The translations under genes and the position numbers were made by a program. From Sphingomonas sp. AR_OL41 (lineage in GTDB: Bacteria > Pseudomonadota > Alphaproteobacteria > Sphingomonadales > Sphingomonadaceae), in the NCBI RefSeq assembly GCF_029911635.1, contig NZ_JARYTI010000010.1:62001-126000 (forward strand): a stretch of DNA of 64,000 nucleotides, given 5' to 3'. Every line of letters starts with the position of its first letter. Positions within the stretch are counted from its first letter, which is position 1. Under the pieces are notes generated by a model. That model searched no databases. It worked only from the letters and a program-made list of their open reading frames with translations, and was not told the origin of the DNA. Of the stretch, positions 15,037-23,106 are shown in pieces.

Positions 15037-17220
15037 ATGGATAGCCGTCACCACGCCACGCGCAAGCTGCTGCTCGCCCTTGCCCTCACCCTGCCAGCTG
15101 CCGCGCGCGCCGACGACATGCCGCACTGGCGCACAGAAGCGGCGCGGGTGACCATCACGCGCGACGACTGGGGCATCGCGCATGTCCATGGCAAGAGCGA
15201 CGCCGATGCCGTGTTCGGCGCGATCTACGCCCAGGCAGAGGACGATTTCGGACGCATCGAAGCCAATTACCTGACCGCGCTGGGCCGCACCGCCGAGGCC
15301 GAAGGGCCGGGCGCGATCTGGAACGACCTGCGCCAGCGGCTCTATGTCGAGCCGGCCGAGCTCAAGGCACAGTATCGCGCCAGCCCGGTGTGGTTGCGCG
15401 GACTGATGGACGCCTGGGCCGATGGGCTGAACTTTTATCTCGCCACGCACCCGACCGTGCACCCCAAGGTGTTGACGCGCTTCGAGCCGTGGATGGCACT
15501 GTCCTTCACCGAAGGCAGTATCGGCGGCGACATCGAGCGCATCTCGACCGCCGACCTTGCGGCTTTCTATGGCGAGCACATCGCGCTCAACGACGAGGAA
15601 AGCGGACGCCGTCCGCGTGAACCGCGCGGTTCCAACGGCATCGCCATCGCACCGAAGAACACCGTCGATGGCCATGCGCTGCTGCTGATCAACCCGCACA
15701 CCAGCTTCTATTTCCGGTCCGAGTTGCAGATGACCAGCGATGCCGGGCTCAACGCCTATGGCGCCTCGACCTGGGGGCAATTCTTCATCTATCAGGGTTT
15801 CAACGAGCGCGCCGGCTGGATGCACACCTCGTCGGGCGTCGACAATGTCGACCAGTTCGCCGAGACGATCGTGCCGCTGGCCGGCGGCAAGCATGGCTAT
15901 CGCTATGGTGCGGAGGTCCGCCCGGTGCGCGAACGCTCCGTCACCATCGCCTTCCGCAAGCCCGACGGCACGCTGGGCCAACGGACCTTCACCACATGGC
16001 GTACGCATCACGGCCCGATCGTCGCCACGCGCGGCGCGCAGTGGATCGCCGAGAGCCTGATGTGGAAGCCGATCCCCGCGCTCGAGCAGAGCTGGTTGCG
16101 CACGCGCGCGCACGATCTCGCCTCCTATCTGCAGGTCGCGGCGCGCCAGGCAAACTCGTCCAACGACACGCTGTTTGCCGACAGCAAGGGCGAGATCGCC
16201 TATCTCCACCCGCAATTCGTGCCGATCCGCAGCGACCGGTTCGACTATACCAAACCGGTCGATGGCAGCGACCCGGCGACCGACTGGCGCGGGCTGCACG
16301 GTATTCCCAGCCTGCCCAATGCGATCAACCCCGCGATCGGCTGGGCCAAAAACACCAATGACTGGCCGTGGCAGGCCGCCGGGCCGGACAGCCCCAAAGC
16401 GAAGGACTTTCCGCGCTATATGGACGTGGCCGGCCCCAATGCGCGCGGCACGCATGCCGATCTGCTGCTGACGGGGCGCCACGACTTCAACCCCGAGCGC
16501 CTGATCGCCGCCGCCTATGACAGCTATCTTCCCGCCTTCGCCGCGCTGATCCCGCAGCTAACCGCCGATTTCGACGCCTTGCCCGCGAACGACCCACGCC
16601 GCGCGCGGCTTGCCGGCCCGATCGCCTTGCTCAAGGCGTGGGATTATCGTTGGGGCGTTGCCTCGGAGGCGACATCGCTCGCGGTCTTCTGGGGCGACGG
16701 GCTATGGCAGGAGGTCGGCAATTTCGCCCGCGACGAGCGGATGAACGTGCCCGACTATATCCTGAAGCGTGCCGGCGCCGATTCGCGACTCGGCGCGCTC
16801 GACGATTCGGTGGCGCGGCTGACACGCGATTTCGGCGCGTGGCGCGTGCCTTGGGGGCGAATCAACCGCTTCCAGCGGCTCGACGATTCGATCGCCGCGC
16901 ATTTCGACGATGCGCAACCGAGCATCCCGGTCGGCTTCACCTCGGCACAATGGGGCAGCCTCGCCTCGTTCGGGGCGCACGCTTATCCCAATACGAAGAA
17001 CTATTATGGGACCAGCGGCAACAGCTTCGTGGCGGTGGTTGAATTCGGGCCGCGACTTAGCGCCTGGGCCGTGACGGCGGGCGGTGAAAGCGGGAATCCC
17101 ACGGCAAAGCATTTCAACGATCAGGCACCACGCTATGCCACCGGCGCGCTTCGCCCGGTCTATTTCTATGCCGAACAGTTACAAGGTCATGTCGAACGGC
17201 GTTATCGTCCCGGCGAATAG
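15037..17220 (+). CDS. Penicillin acylase family protein (Ntn hydrolase), secreted
   Basis: A 727-residue precursor with a signal peptide (KLLLALALTLPAAARA). The pattern RGSNGIAIAP places the N-terminal nucleophile at Ser199 after self-cleavage, separating an alpha chain (about 25-198) from a beta chain. HVHGKSDADAVFGAIYAQAE and NPHTSFYFRSE are typical of the family, which includes penicillin G acylase and acyl-homoserine-lactone acylases. It hydrolyses amides in the periplasm; the acyl donor is not predictable, and quorum-quenching activity is possible. Divergently transcribed from a secreted amidohydrolase, so the two may act on related amide substrates. Confidence 0.9.
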   Translation: MDSRHHATRKLLLALALTLPAAARADDMPHWRTEAARVTITRDDWGIAHVHGKSDADAVFGAIYAQAEDDFGRIEANYLTALGRTAEAEGPGAIWNDLRQRLYVEPAELKAQYRASPVWLRGLMDAWADGLNFYLATHPTVHPKVLTRFEPWMALSFTEGSIGGDIERISTADLAAFYGEHIALNDEESGRRPREPRGSNGIAIAPKNTVDGHALLLINPHTSFYFRSELQMTSDAGLNAYGASTWGQFFIYQGFNERAGWMHTSSGVDNVDQFAETIVPLAGGKHGYRYGAEVRPVRERSVTIAFRKPDGTLGQRTFTTWRTHHGPIVATRGAQWIAESLMWKPIPALEQSWLRTRAHDLASYLQVAARQANSSNDTLFADSKGEIAYLHPQFVPIRSDRFDYTKPVDGSDPATDWRGLHGIPSLPNAINPAIGWAKNTNDWPWQAAGPDSPKAKDFPRYMDVAGPNARGTHADLLLTGRHDFNPERLIAAAYDSYLPAFAALIPQLTADFDALPANDPRRARLAGPIALLKAWDYRWGVASEATSLAVFWGDGLWQEVGNFARDERMNVPDYILKRAGADSRLGALDDSVARLTRDFGAWRVPWGRINRFQRLDDSIAAHFDDAQPSIPVGFTSAQWGSLASFGAHAYPNTKNYYGTSGNSFVAVVEFGPRLSAWAVTAGGESGNPTAKHFNDQAPRYATGALRPVYFYAEQLQGHVERRYRPGE

Positions 17221-17423
17221 TTGGCGATACACACTGACATGTGCCGGCAATCACAGGCCCCGTGCGCGGTCGGCGGCGCGCGTGGCAAGGTTTACCGAAA
17301 TGGACCGATGCGCAATGCCCATGCCGCAATGCACCATGAATCACGCCGCTTTGGATTGATACCCGATTAAGCTTGTGTTAGCGCAGACCGGTACAAGGGT
17401 GAACCGATTCAAGGGGACTGATC

Positions 17424-17582
17424 ATGGCTTTCGACAAAGACGCTGGCATGACCGCGAATAATTCCGAATCGCCCATCGCCCGCGACGCTTGGGTGAAGCC
17501 GGAGATTCTCTCGTTCGAGCCAGTAGCGGCAGCGCAGGGCTCGGGCTCGCTTACCGGCGAAGCGCTCAATAACGCGAGCTGA
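17424..17582 (+). CDS. Candidate RiPP (lasso-like) precursor, 52 residues
   Basis: Short gene with AAGGGG upstream, ending 28 bp before a strong terminator. The leader-like part contains DAWVKPEILSFEPVAAAQ, similar to the aromatic-x-x-P-x-I/L leader pattern. The remaining GSGSLTGEALNNAS starts with Gly, has Glu at position 8 and ends in Ser, as in paeninodin-type lasso peptides with an eight-residue ring. Position -2 is Ala, not the usual Thr, so cleavage is uncertain. A sulfotransferase gene follows in the same direction. No cyclase or B protein is adjacent; the enzymes of the 2.8-10.9 kb locus could act in trans. RiPP identity is probable; the lasso class is inferred. Confidence 0.65.
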   Translation: MAFDKDAGMTANNSESPIARDAWVKPEILSFEPVAAAQGSGSLTGEALNNAS

Positions 17583-17610
17583 CACCGGACTGTTGCATTG
17601 TGATTGAATT

Positions 17611-17641
17611 GGGCTGGGTGCTTGCGCATCCAGCCCTTTTT
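17611..17641 (+). terminator. Rho-independent terminator after the small RiPP-like gene
   Basis: An 11 bp stem, GGGCTGGGTGC with GCATCCAGCCC (one G-T pair), has a four-base loop and is followed by TTTTT. It lies between the short precursor gene and the sulfotransferase gene, an arrangement that lets the precursor be expressed at a higher level than the enzyme. Confidence 0.88.
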
Positions 17642-17687
17642 GTGATGAGACCTTCCGCGATTCGACGCCGTCGAAGCGAGCGCCAGC

Positions 17688-18575
17688 ATGACGAGTGACG
17701 TCGCGACCTTTGCAGGCCGCAAACTTTATGATCTTGCGACCGCGCAACATGATTATCCCGCGTGGGACGGCGCGCCGCGCAAAACCATCCTGATTTGTAC
17801 GCACCAGCGTTCGGGCAGCACCTTGCTTGGTGAGGCGATCCATTTCGCCGGCGGCCTCGGCTGTCCGCTCGAATATTTCCATGGCGGTTTTCGCCCCTCG
17901 CTCGCCGATCGCTGGGGCACGCCCGATCTTGGGAGCTACACCCGCGCCGTTACCAGATTCCGCACGGACCCGAGCGGCACGCTGTCGGTCAAGATCTTCT
18001 GGCGCGACATGGTCGAACTCGCGAACGAACTGGACCCCACCCGTTTTCCCGATCTGGCCGATCGCTCGCCGGACGACACCGCCCCCGAAACCTATCGTGG
18101 TCTTGCCACATTGCTCGCGCCAATCTTTCCGGCGCCAACCTACATCCATCTGGCGCGCCGCGACCGGTTGCGGCAGGCGATCTCCGCCGTGGCGGCGAGC
18201 GAGTCGGGACTTTGGCGATCGATACCCAATGTCGGCGAGCAGGAACCGCGCGCCGAACCGCAGTTCGACCTCGACCGAATCGAGCGATTGATCGGCTATT
18301 CCGACTATTGCCATGGCCATTGGGACAATTTCTTTGCCGCGCTCGGGGTCGCGCCGCACCGCGTTACCTATGAGCAACTGGCGGCGGATTATCAGCTTAC
18401 CGTCGCCAATGTGCTGCTTTATCTCGGCAGTGACGCGCCGCCGCCGCCGGTGCGCATGCGTCGCCAGGCGACCGACCGCAATGAAGCGGTCGTCATGCGC
18501 TATCTGCGGGAACGGGCGGCACGCGCGGCCACGGTCCACGGCGACCGAATCATGAAGCGCAACGCTATTTCATAG
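17688..18575 (+). CDS. Stf0-type sulfotransferase
   Basis: A 295-residue protein with a phosphosulfate-binding loop in ILICTHQRSGSTLLGEAI and the continuation GCPLEYFHGGF, as in the Stf0 (trehalose 2-sulfotransferase-like) family. A second site, YIHLARRDRLRQAISAV, binds the 3'-phosphate. It starts 46 bp after the terminator of the 52-residue precursor gene and is in the same direction. Stf0 enzymes sulfate sugars in mycobacteria. Here the neighbouring gene suggests a peptide substrate, but a glycan substrate remains possible. This is the second sulfotransferase near a lasso-like precursor in the window and belongs to a different subfamily. Confidence 0.85.
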   Translation: MTSDVATFAGRKLYDLATAQHDYPAWDGAPRKTILICTHQRSGSTLLGEAIHFAGGLGCPLEYFHGGFRPSLADRWGTPDLGSYTRAVTRFRTDPSGTLSVKIFWRDMVELANELDPTRFPDLADRSPDDTAPETYRGLATLLAPIFPAPTYIHLARRDRLRQAISAVAASESGLWRSIPNVGEQEPRAEPQFDLDRIERLIGYSDYCHGHWDNFFAALGVAPHRVTYEQLAADYQLTVANVLLYLGSDAPPPPVRMRRQATDRNEAVVMRYLRERAARAATVHGDRIMKRNAIS

Positions 18576-18919
18576 GCTTGCAGTTTTGCCTGTGATGCGC
18601 TCGCGAGGCGCACGATAGAGCGACGCGGTAGCGTTTCGATGGTTCGTTCAAAGTCGCTGGTGAGCCGAGGATTTCGGTTGAGCGCGCATGCTTGCCGGTT
18701 TGGGCCAGGGCAGCGCTTGTCGCCGGCATGACCGCGATCGGCCCGCCGTGCCGCGAGCGCTTTTGGCCTGCCTTGCGCCAATTGACCTGTCGCTCACGTC
18801 GATTGACCGCCCCGGCGATATTATGGCACATTAAATGCCAATTTATTGCAATGTGCGTTATGGGAGTCGGGCATCGTGGGGCCAGTGTTGCCGACGATCG
18901 GTTTCGCGAGTTTCGCGCT
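18576..18919. other. Intergenic region without recognisable gene
   Basis: This is 344 bp between the Stf0 gene and a membrane protein gene. An inverted repeat, GCACATT/AATGTGC (18826-18832 and 18850-18856), lies about 65-95 bp before the next start and might be regulatory. The membrane-protein frame is open upstream to 18692, but that stretch does not look like protein. Confidence 0.4.
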
Positions 18920-19378
18920 ATGAGCGCATTCCTGCCGCCGAGCACCAACGAGCAATATCGAGGCTCCCGCTTTGCAGCATGGTTCCTCGCGCTTTACGGC
19001 CTTGGCTGGATCATTCCGGGGATGATCCACAGCTTCCTTCCTGACGGCGGCGCGGGCGTGATCGCTGGGCTCGATCTCAGTCACAACCGGAACATGATTA
19101 TCGGCATGTTCGCATGGGCCGGCGCGACGCAGATCGCGCATGGGATCGTGACGCTGATCATCGCCCTCCGCTACCGCGCGCTCGTGCCGCTCTTTCTGCT
19201 GGTCGGGCTGGTCGAGCGAGCGTTGCTCGGCTGGTCGGCCTGGGTGCGCAATGATCCGCCGTCCGGGCACCATCCGCCCGAACATTATGGCAGCCTGATC
19301 TTGCTGCCGCTGATCATGATCTTCCTCTGGCTCGCGCTTGAGCGGTCGCACCCCACCAAGGGCGGAGACCAGCACTGA
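18920..19378 (+). CDS. Small integral membrane protein, four predicted helices
   Basis: A 152-residue protein of unknown function. Hydrophobic segments are FAAWFLALYGLGWIIPGMI, MIIGMFAWAGATQIAHGIVT, LVPLFLLVGLVERALLGW and LILLPLIMIFLWLAL. A charged, His/Pro-rich loop (NDPPSGHHPPEHYG) lies between helices 3 and 4. The start MSAFLPPSTNEQ is chosen because the upstream in-frame extension has no hydrophobic or conserved character. No family is recognised. It ends just before a short tandem repeat. Confidence 0.72.
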   Translation: MSAFLPPSTNEQYRGSRFAAWFLALYGLGWIIPGMIHSFLPDGGAGVIAGLDLSHNRNMIIGMFAWAGATQIAHGIVTLIIALRYRALVPLFLLVGLVERALLGWSAWVRNDPPSGHHPPEHYGSLILLPLIMIFLWLALERSHPTKGGDQH

Positions 19379-19385
19379 ACGCGCT

Positions 19386-19415
19386 GACGCGACGCGACGC
19401 GACGCGACGCGACGC
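19386..19415. repeat. Tandem GACGC pentanucleotide repeat (six units)
   Basis: Six uninterrupted GACGC units lie immediately downstream of the membrane protein stop (19378) and before the next gene. A unit not divisible by three, outside coding sequence, could vary in length between strains. No function is evident. Confidence 0.85.
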
Positions 19416-19495
19416 GATGTTCGCGCAAAGGTGACTCTATTGGCACGTGTCGGCAGGGCCTCCACCGCGCTATCCGGCACAGCACGAGGCGCAGC

Positions 19496-20734
19496 ATGAG
19501 CGGCTATTGTCCCGGACCGTGGCCGGCCGAAGACGGCGGACCACAAAGGCTGGCAATTCCGGCACAGGGCGCGGGCTTCACCGTCACGCCCGGCGAGCGG
19601 CTCGCCGTTACGACCCGCCGCACGATGATATCGACGATGACGGTGCTCGGCGACCCCGGCGAGGTTTATCTGCTGACCCATTCGGCGCTGCGCGCGCGGA
19701 TTGGTCTTTCGACGACGGCGCGGGTCGAACGGATCGATCCGCTGACGCTTGAGACCATCGCGCGATCGGCGAGGTTGCCCGGCGGACCGATGTGGCCGGG
19801 CGGTGTCGCCGTGCACGGCAATGGCGATCTTTATGTGGTTTACGGCCGCTGGGCGCATCGGCTCGACCGACATTGCCGGCTGAAGGGCTCGTCCGAGCTT
19901 CCCCACGACATGCCCTATAATTCCTTCGTCGTGCTCGACAACGGATTGCTCGTCACCAAGAACCTGTCGGACAGGGTGTGCGCGCGACTGACGGTCATCG
20001 ATCCCGAAACGATGACCGCGGTGTGCGCCGGGGTCGAATGCCGGGAGCCGTCGATCGCGCGGCTGAGCGCGATCGGCAACCAGGTCTATGTCGTCGGCAC
20101 GCGCTCGATCTTTCGCTATCGCTGGACCGGCAAGACGCTGGAGATCGATCCCGCGTGGCGCTTCGATTACACGAGCAGGACGCGGCAAAGCTATGGCTGG
20201 GACGTCGTGATCGATGGCGCCAATGCCTGGTTCATGGACAATGGCCGTCATCGCTACCGGACGAGCATGATCGGGCGCGGTGTCGTGCCAACGCCCAACC
20301 GGCTGATCCGCGTGTCGATGACCGACGCAGCGGATCATGACGCGATCGAGATCAGCGGCATCGCCGGCGGGAGCATCACGAATCCGCCGCTGGTCGATCG
20401 TGCCAGGCAGATCGTCGTCGGTTACGACTCGGCCAATCGCGTCATGGCGGCGTGGCGGTTTGCCGACGGCCTCACCCCGCTGTGGCGCAAGGAGGGCATC
20501 GGCGCTGCGAGCCACATGCTGCTCGACCCTGGATCCGGCCAGATTGTCACCAACGACTTTGCCCGGAATACGGGCGAAGTCGTGGTCGTGCTCGATATCG
20601 CCACGGGCGCCGAACTGGCGCGGGCGGCGATCGGCGGGCTGACGCAAGGCGTCGTCTTCCCCTCGATCGGCTGGGGGCGCGACATCTATTGGTGTTCGAT
20701 GGGGAAACTCGCGCGAATCTTCATTGCCGATTGA
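19496..20734 (+). CDS. Hypothetical protein, probable beta-propeller
   Basis: A 412-residue protein with no family I can name. Repeating beta-strand-rich units such as GGVAVHGNGDLYVVYGRWAHRL, LSAIGNQVYVVGTRSIFRYR and GWDVVIDGANAWFMDNG resemble propeller blades. Another segment, TGEVVVVLDIATGAELARA, resembles quinoprotein-type strand patterns. There is no signal peptide, so it is probably cytoplasmic. It could be a lactonase-like or scaffold propeller, but no catalytic metal-site pattern stands out. It stands alone between a membrane protein gene and the convergent exosortase operon. Confidence 0.72.
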   Translation: MSGYCPGPWPAEDGGPQRLAIPAQGAGFTVTPGERLAVTTRRTMISTMTVLGDPGEVYLLTHSALRARIGLSTTARVERIDPLTLETIARSARLPGGPMWPGGVAVHGNGDLYVVYGRWAHRLDRHCRLKGSSELPHDMPYNSFVVLDNGLLVTKNLSDRVCARLTVIDPETMTAVCAGVECREPSIARLSAIGNQVYVVGTRSIFRYRWTGKTLEIDPAWRFDYTSRTRQSYGWDVVIDGANAWFMDNGRHRYRTSMIGRGVVPTPNRLIRVSMTDAADHDAIEISGIAGGSITNPPLVDRARQIVVGYDSANRVMAAWRFADGLTPLWRKEGIGAASHMLLDPGSGQIVTNDFARNTGEVVVVLDIATGAELARAAIGGLTQGVVFPSIGWGRDIYWCSMGKLARIFIAD

Positions 20735-20788
20735 ACATCGCGTTGCAGGGCGCCGGCGGTACACGCCCGCGGCGCGGCGATAGCCCCA

Positions 20789-21274
20789 TCACCGCGCTGT
20801 CGTCATCGTCACGCGCAGGTCCGCCAGCCGCGGTAAAGCGGTCCCACAGGCCGGGCGACGCGCCACCATGATCACCGCCGGGCGCGCGGTGGCGATGCCG
20901 ATCGCGGCGAGCTGGTGCTGAACGAATCCCTCGAGCGTCTTGCGCCATCCGGGCGGCGTCGGCGACAGCGTGCCGTGATAGAGATAGAGTGGGCGGCCGA
21001 AGTCACGCGCGACCTCGGCGAAGACGCGGTCGAAGCCAGCGCCGCCGTCGCCGTCGCGCAACTGCATCACGCAATCGCCCTTCGTCGCCGTCACCACGGC
21101 GCCGATCGGGCGTCGCTCGATCGTCGTCGTAAAGCCGGCGGCGCGCGCGCGCGCGTCGAGCGTGGCGACCAGCGTGGCGTCGTCGGTCGGCTTGAGGTGC
21201 CCCCGCACGACGAACTTCACGCCGAGCGACAGCAGCAGCAACAGGGCAAAGGCGGCGCTACGCACGTTCGTCAC
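20789..21274 (-). CDS. Exosortase-linked single-pass periplasmic protein
   Basis: A 161-residue protein. A GTG start gives MTNVRSAAFALLLLLSLGVKF, one N-terminal membrane helix, followed by a soluble domain with TTIERRPIGAVVTATKG, DCVMQLRDGDGGAG and VEGFVQHQL-like helices. Its start overlaps the exosortase 3' end by 17 bp, so the two are translationally coupled. Accessory proteins of this layout (one helix plus a periplasmic domain) accompany many exosortases, sometimes related to EpsI. I cannot assign a family. A role in processing or folding the sorted substrate is inferred from gene order only. Confidence 0.7.
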   Translation of the reverse strand: MTNVRSAAFALLLLLSLGVKFVVRGHLKPTDDATLVATLDARARAAGFTTTIERRPIGAVVTATKGDCVMQLRDGDGGAGFDRVFAEVARDFGRPLYLYHGTLSPTPPGWRKTLEGFVQHQLAAIGIATARPAVIMVARRPACGTALPRLADLRVTMTTAR

Positions 21275-22103
21275 GCAGCAGCAGCAGTCCGCCTGCGATG
21301 ACCAGCCCCGCCGCGACGAGGCTTGCCCAGCCGAACAGCTGTGCGCCGCCGCCGACATGCAGCCAGTCGAACGACCCGTGATAATGCGCGATCGCCGCGA
21401 GCCGCACGCCGTTGACCAGCACCATCGTCGCCATCGCAGCGCCGCACAGCCCGATCAGCCGGGGCGTCACGCGAAAACCGAGCAACTGCGTCAGGCTCGC
21501 CCACAGGATCACCGCCAGCGAGACATTATGCACCGACGAGCATGGCACGGCGATGGCGAACAACCCGTCATGGCCGGTGAAGCGCACCGTCGTGCCGCTC
21601 GACTCGACGCCGGCCAGCAACGCGACGAAGCGCGCGTCGAGCGTCAGCAGCGCCGGCCCCGCAAAGACGAGCAGCAGCTGCCCGACGACCAGCATGCCGC
21701 TCAGCGCGAACAGGATGACGGCGATCGGCCGCGCGCGCGGATCGTCGCAGCGGGCGAGATACAGCGCGCTGATCAACACGCCGACCGCGCCGGCGCGCGC
21801 GCTTGGCCAAAGCGCCAGCGCCATCACCAGCGCGGCGACCCATCGGTCGGCCGTGCGTGCTTCCACCGCCGCGTCCATCGTCGGCGACGCGCGCGACAAG
21901 GTCACCAGCGCATAAAGCGCGAACCAGTACACCGCGCTGACCCCGCTGAGGTCGAGCAACGCGCCGCGCCAGCCGAATCCCTCGAACGAGGCAAAGATCG
22001 TCGTCGACACGCCATTGATCGCGGCGAGCACTGCCGCGAAGGCGAGCAACCGGATCGGGTCGGCCGGCAGCGCCTGACGCGCTGCCGTCGCGACGGTCGT
22101 CAC
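21258..22103 (-). CDS. Exosortase family membrane protease/transpeptidase
   Basis: A 281-residue polytopic membrane protein. The exosortase catalytic residues are visible: Cys188 in IAVPCSSVHNVSLA, Arg234 in VLVNGVRLAAIAHYHG and His249 in FDWLHVGGG. Exosortases recognise a C-terminal motif-helix-Arg tail on secreted proteins, cleave it and probably transfer the protein to a cell-surface acceptor. It starts with GTG one base after the stop of a 57-residue CTERM-type gene and overlaps the accessory gene downstream, a compact three-gene operon. No exopolysaccharide genes are nearby, unlike PEP-CTERM/EpsH loci. Confidence 0.88.
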   Translation of the reverse strand: MTTVATAARQALPADPIRLLAFAAVLAAINGVSTTIFASFEGFGWRGALLDLSGVSAVYWFALYALVTLSRASPTMDAAVEARTADRWVAALVMALALWPSARAGAVGVLISALYLARCDDPRARPIAVILFALSGMLVVGQLLLVFAGPALLTLDARFVALLAGVESSGTTVRFTGHDGLFAIAVPCSSVHNVSLAVILWASLTQLLGFRVTPRLIGLCGAAMATMVLVNGVRLAAIAHYHGSFDWLHVGGGAQLFGWASLVAAGLVIAGGLLLLRDERA

Positions 22104-22104
22104 A

Positions 22105-22278
22105 TCAGCGGTCGAGACGACGCTTCAGCGCGCGATAGCCGATCGCAACGACGGCGAACGCGCCGATGCCCAGGCCGGCGATCGGGGCGGGGGTGATCGG
22201 GGCTCCGGCAAAGGCCGGGGTAGCGGCGCAGCCGATCAGCAGCGTGGTTGCGATGGTATAAAAACGGACGGTCGTCAT
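22105..22278 (-). CDS. 57-residue candidate exosortase substrate (CTERM-like)
   Basis: The protein consists almost only of two signals. An N-terminal signal peptide (FYTIATTLLIGCAATPAFA) is followed by a short linker ITPAPIAG, a hydrophobic helix (GLGIGAFAVVAIGY) and a basic tail RALKRRLDR. A proline-containing motif, helix and Arg-rich end is the tripartite architecture of PEP-CTERM-type sorting signals. After removal of both ends only a few residues would remain. It is the first gene of the operon, with its stop one base before the exosortase GTG. It may be a dedicated substrate, a primer or a regulatory peptide. Confidence 0.72.
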   Translation of the reverse strand: MTTVRFYTIATTLLIGCAATPAFAGAPITPAPIAGLGIGAFAVVAIGYRALKRRLDR

Positions 22279-22389
22279 GAACTGCGCTCCCCTGACGGAT
22301 ACAGCCCGCCACCGGCAATGTATCGACGCCGTCGCCGCGAATGTAAACGCCCATTGGCAGGCGCGGCGGAATCGGCAACGGTGCAGCGC

Positions 22390-23103
22390 ATGCCCTCTGT
22401 CGCCTTCCTTGTAGTGCTGATCGCGCTGTTCGCGTTGCTCGCGCTGGCCGAAGTGCGCTGGGCAGCGCGCCTCGGCCAGGACAGCTCCGACAGGCGACTG
22501 GCGTTCAATTTCTCGATCGGGCTGGTCAATCTGACGCTCGGCTCGCTCTTGCCGATTCCCGCGGTTGCGACCGCGCTCGTCGCGGAGCGGCATGGCTGGG
22601 GGCTGCTCGGCCTGCGCGCGGCGCCACTGCCAATCGCCGTGCTGGCGATGTATCTCGCGCACAGCCTGGCCAATTACGGCCTGCACCGGGCTTCGCATCG
22701 CTTTGCGCTGTTGTGGCGGTTCCACCGGCTGCATCATGGCGACCCCGCGCTCGACCTGTCGACCGCGCTGCGCAACCACCCGGTGGAGCTGGTACTCGGC
22801 CTGTCCGTCGCCAGCGGCACCGTGCTGCTGCTCGGCATCTCGCCCATCGCGGTGGCGATTGCCGATACCATCCTGTTCGCACAGAATATGTGCACCCACG
22901 CCAATGTCCGGCTGCCGGCCGAGTTGTCGCGGCGGCTCGAATGGGTCTTCGTCACCCCCGGCGCCCACTGCGTGCATCATGCCGACGAGCGCGCGCTGAC
23001 CGACAGCAATTATGGCGAGGGCGTATCGTGGTGGGACCGGCTGTTCGGCACGTGGCGCGGCTCGCAACCGGTCGCGCGGATCGGCCTGAATGGCGCGCAG
23101 TGA
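22390..23103 (+). CDS. Sterol desaturase/fatty acid hydroxylase family protein
   Basis: A 237-residue membrane di-iron enzyme. Helices flank the His clusters NYGLHRASH, RFHRLHHGD and HCVHHAD, plus NMCTHAN, the eight-or-more His pattern of the family, which hydroxylates or desaturates lipids using O2. It is divergent from the exosortase operon with a 111 bp shared upstream region, and its end lies 3 bp from the end of convergent nhaA. A GTG nine bases upstream of the chosen ATG is an alternative start. The substrate could be a carotenoid, hopanoid or fatty acyl lipid; it cannot be resolved here. Confidence 0.87.
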   Translation: MPSVAFLVVLIALFALLALAEVRWAARLGQDSSDRRLAFNFSIGLVNLTLGSLLPIPAVATALVAERHGWGLLGLRAAPLPIAVLAMYLAHSLANYGLHRASHRFALLWRFHRLHHGDPALDLSTALRNHPVELVLGLSVASGTVLLLGISPIAVAIADTILFAQNMCTHANVRLPAELSRRLEWVFVTPGAHCVHHADERALTDSNYGEGVSWWDRLFGTWRGSQPVARIGLNGAQ

Positions 23104-23106
23104 GGT

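Noticed and set aside
14986..16482. N-terminal half of a 918-codon frame extending the amidohydrolase
   Set aside because: The extension is antisense to the acylase gene, and a clear signal peptide marks the true start at 14985.
19386..19415. Tandem GACGC units considered as a CRISPR-like array
   Set aside because: Five-base units with no spacers; a simple-sequence repeat only.
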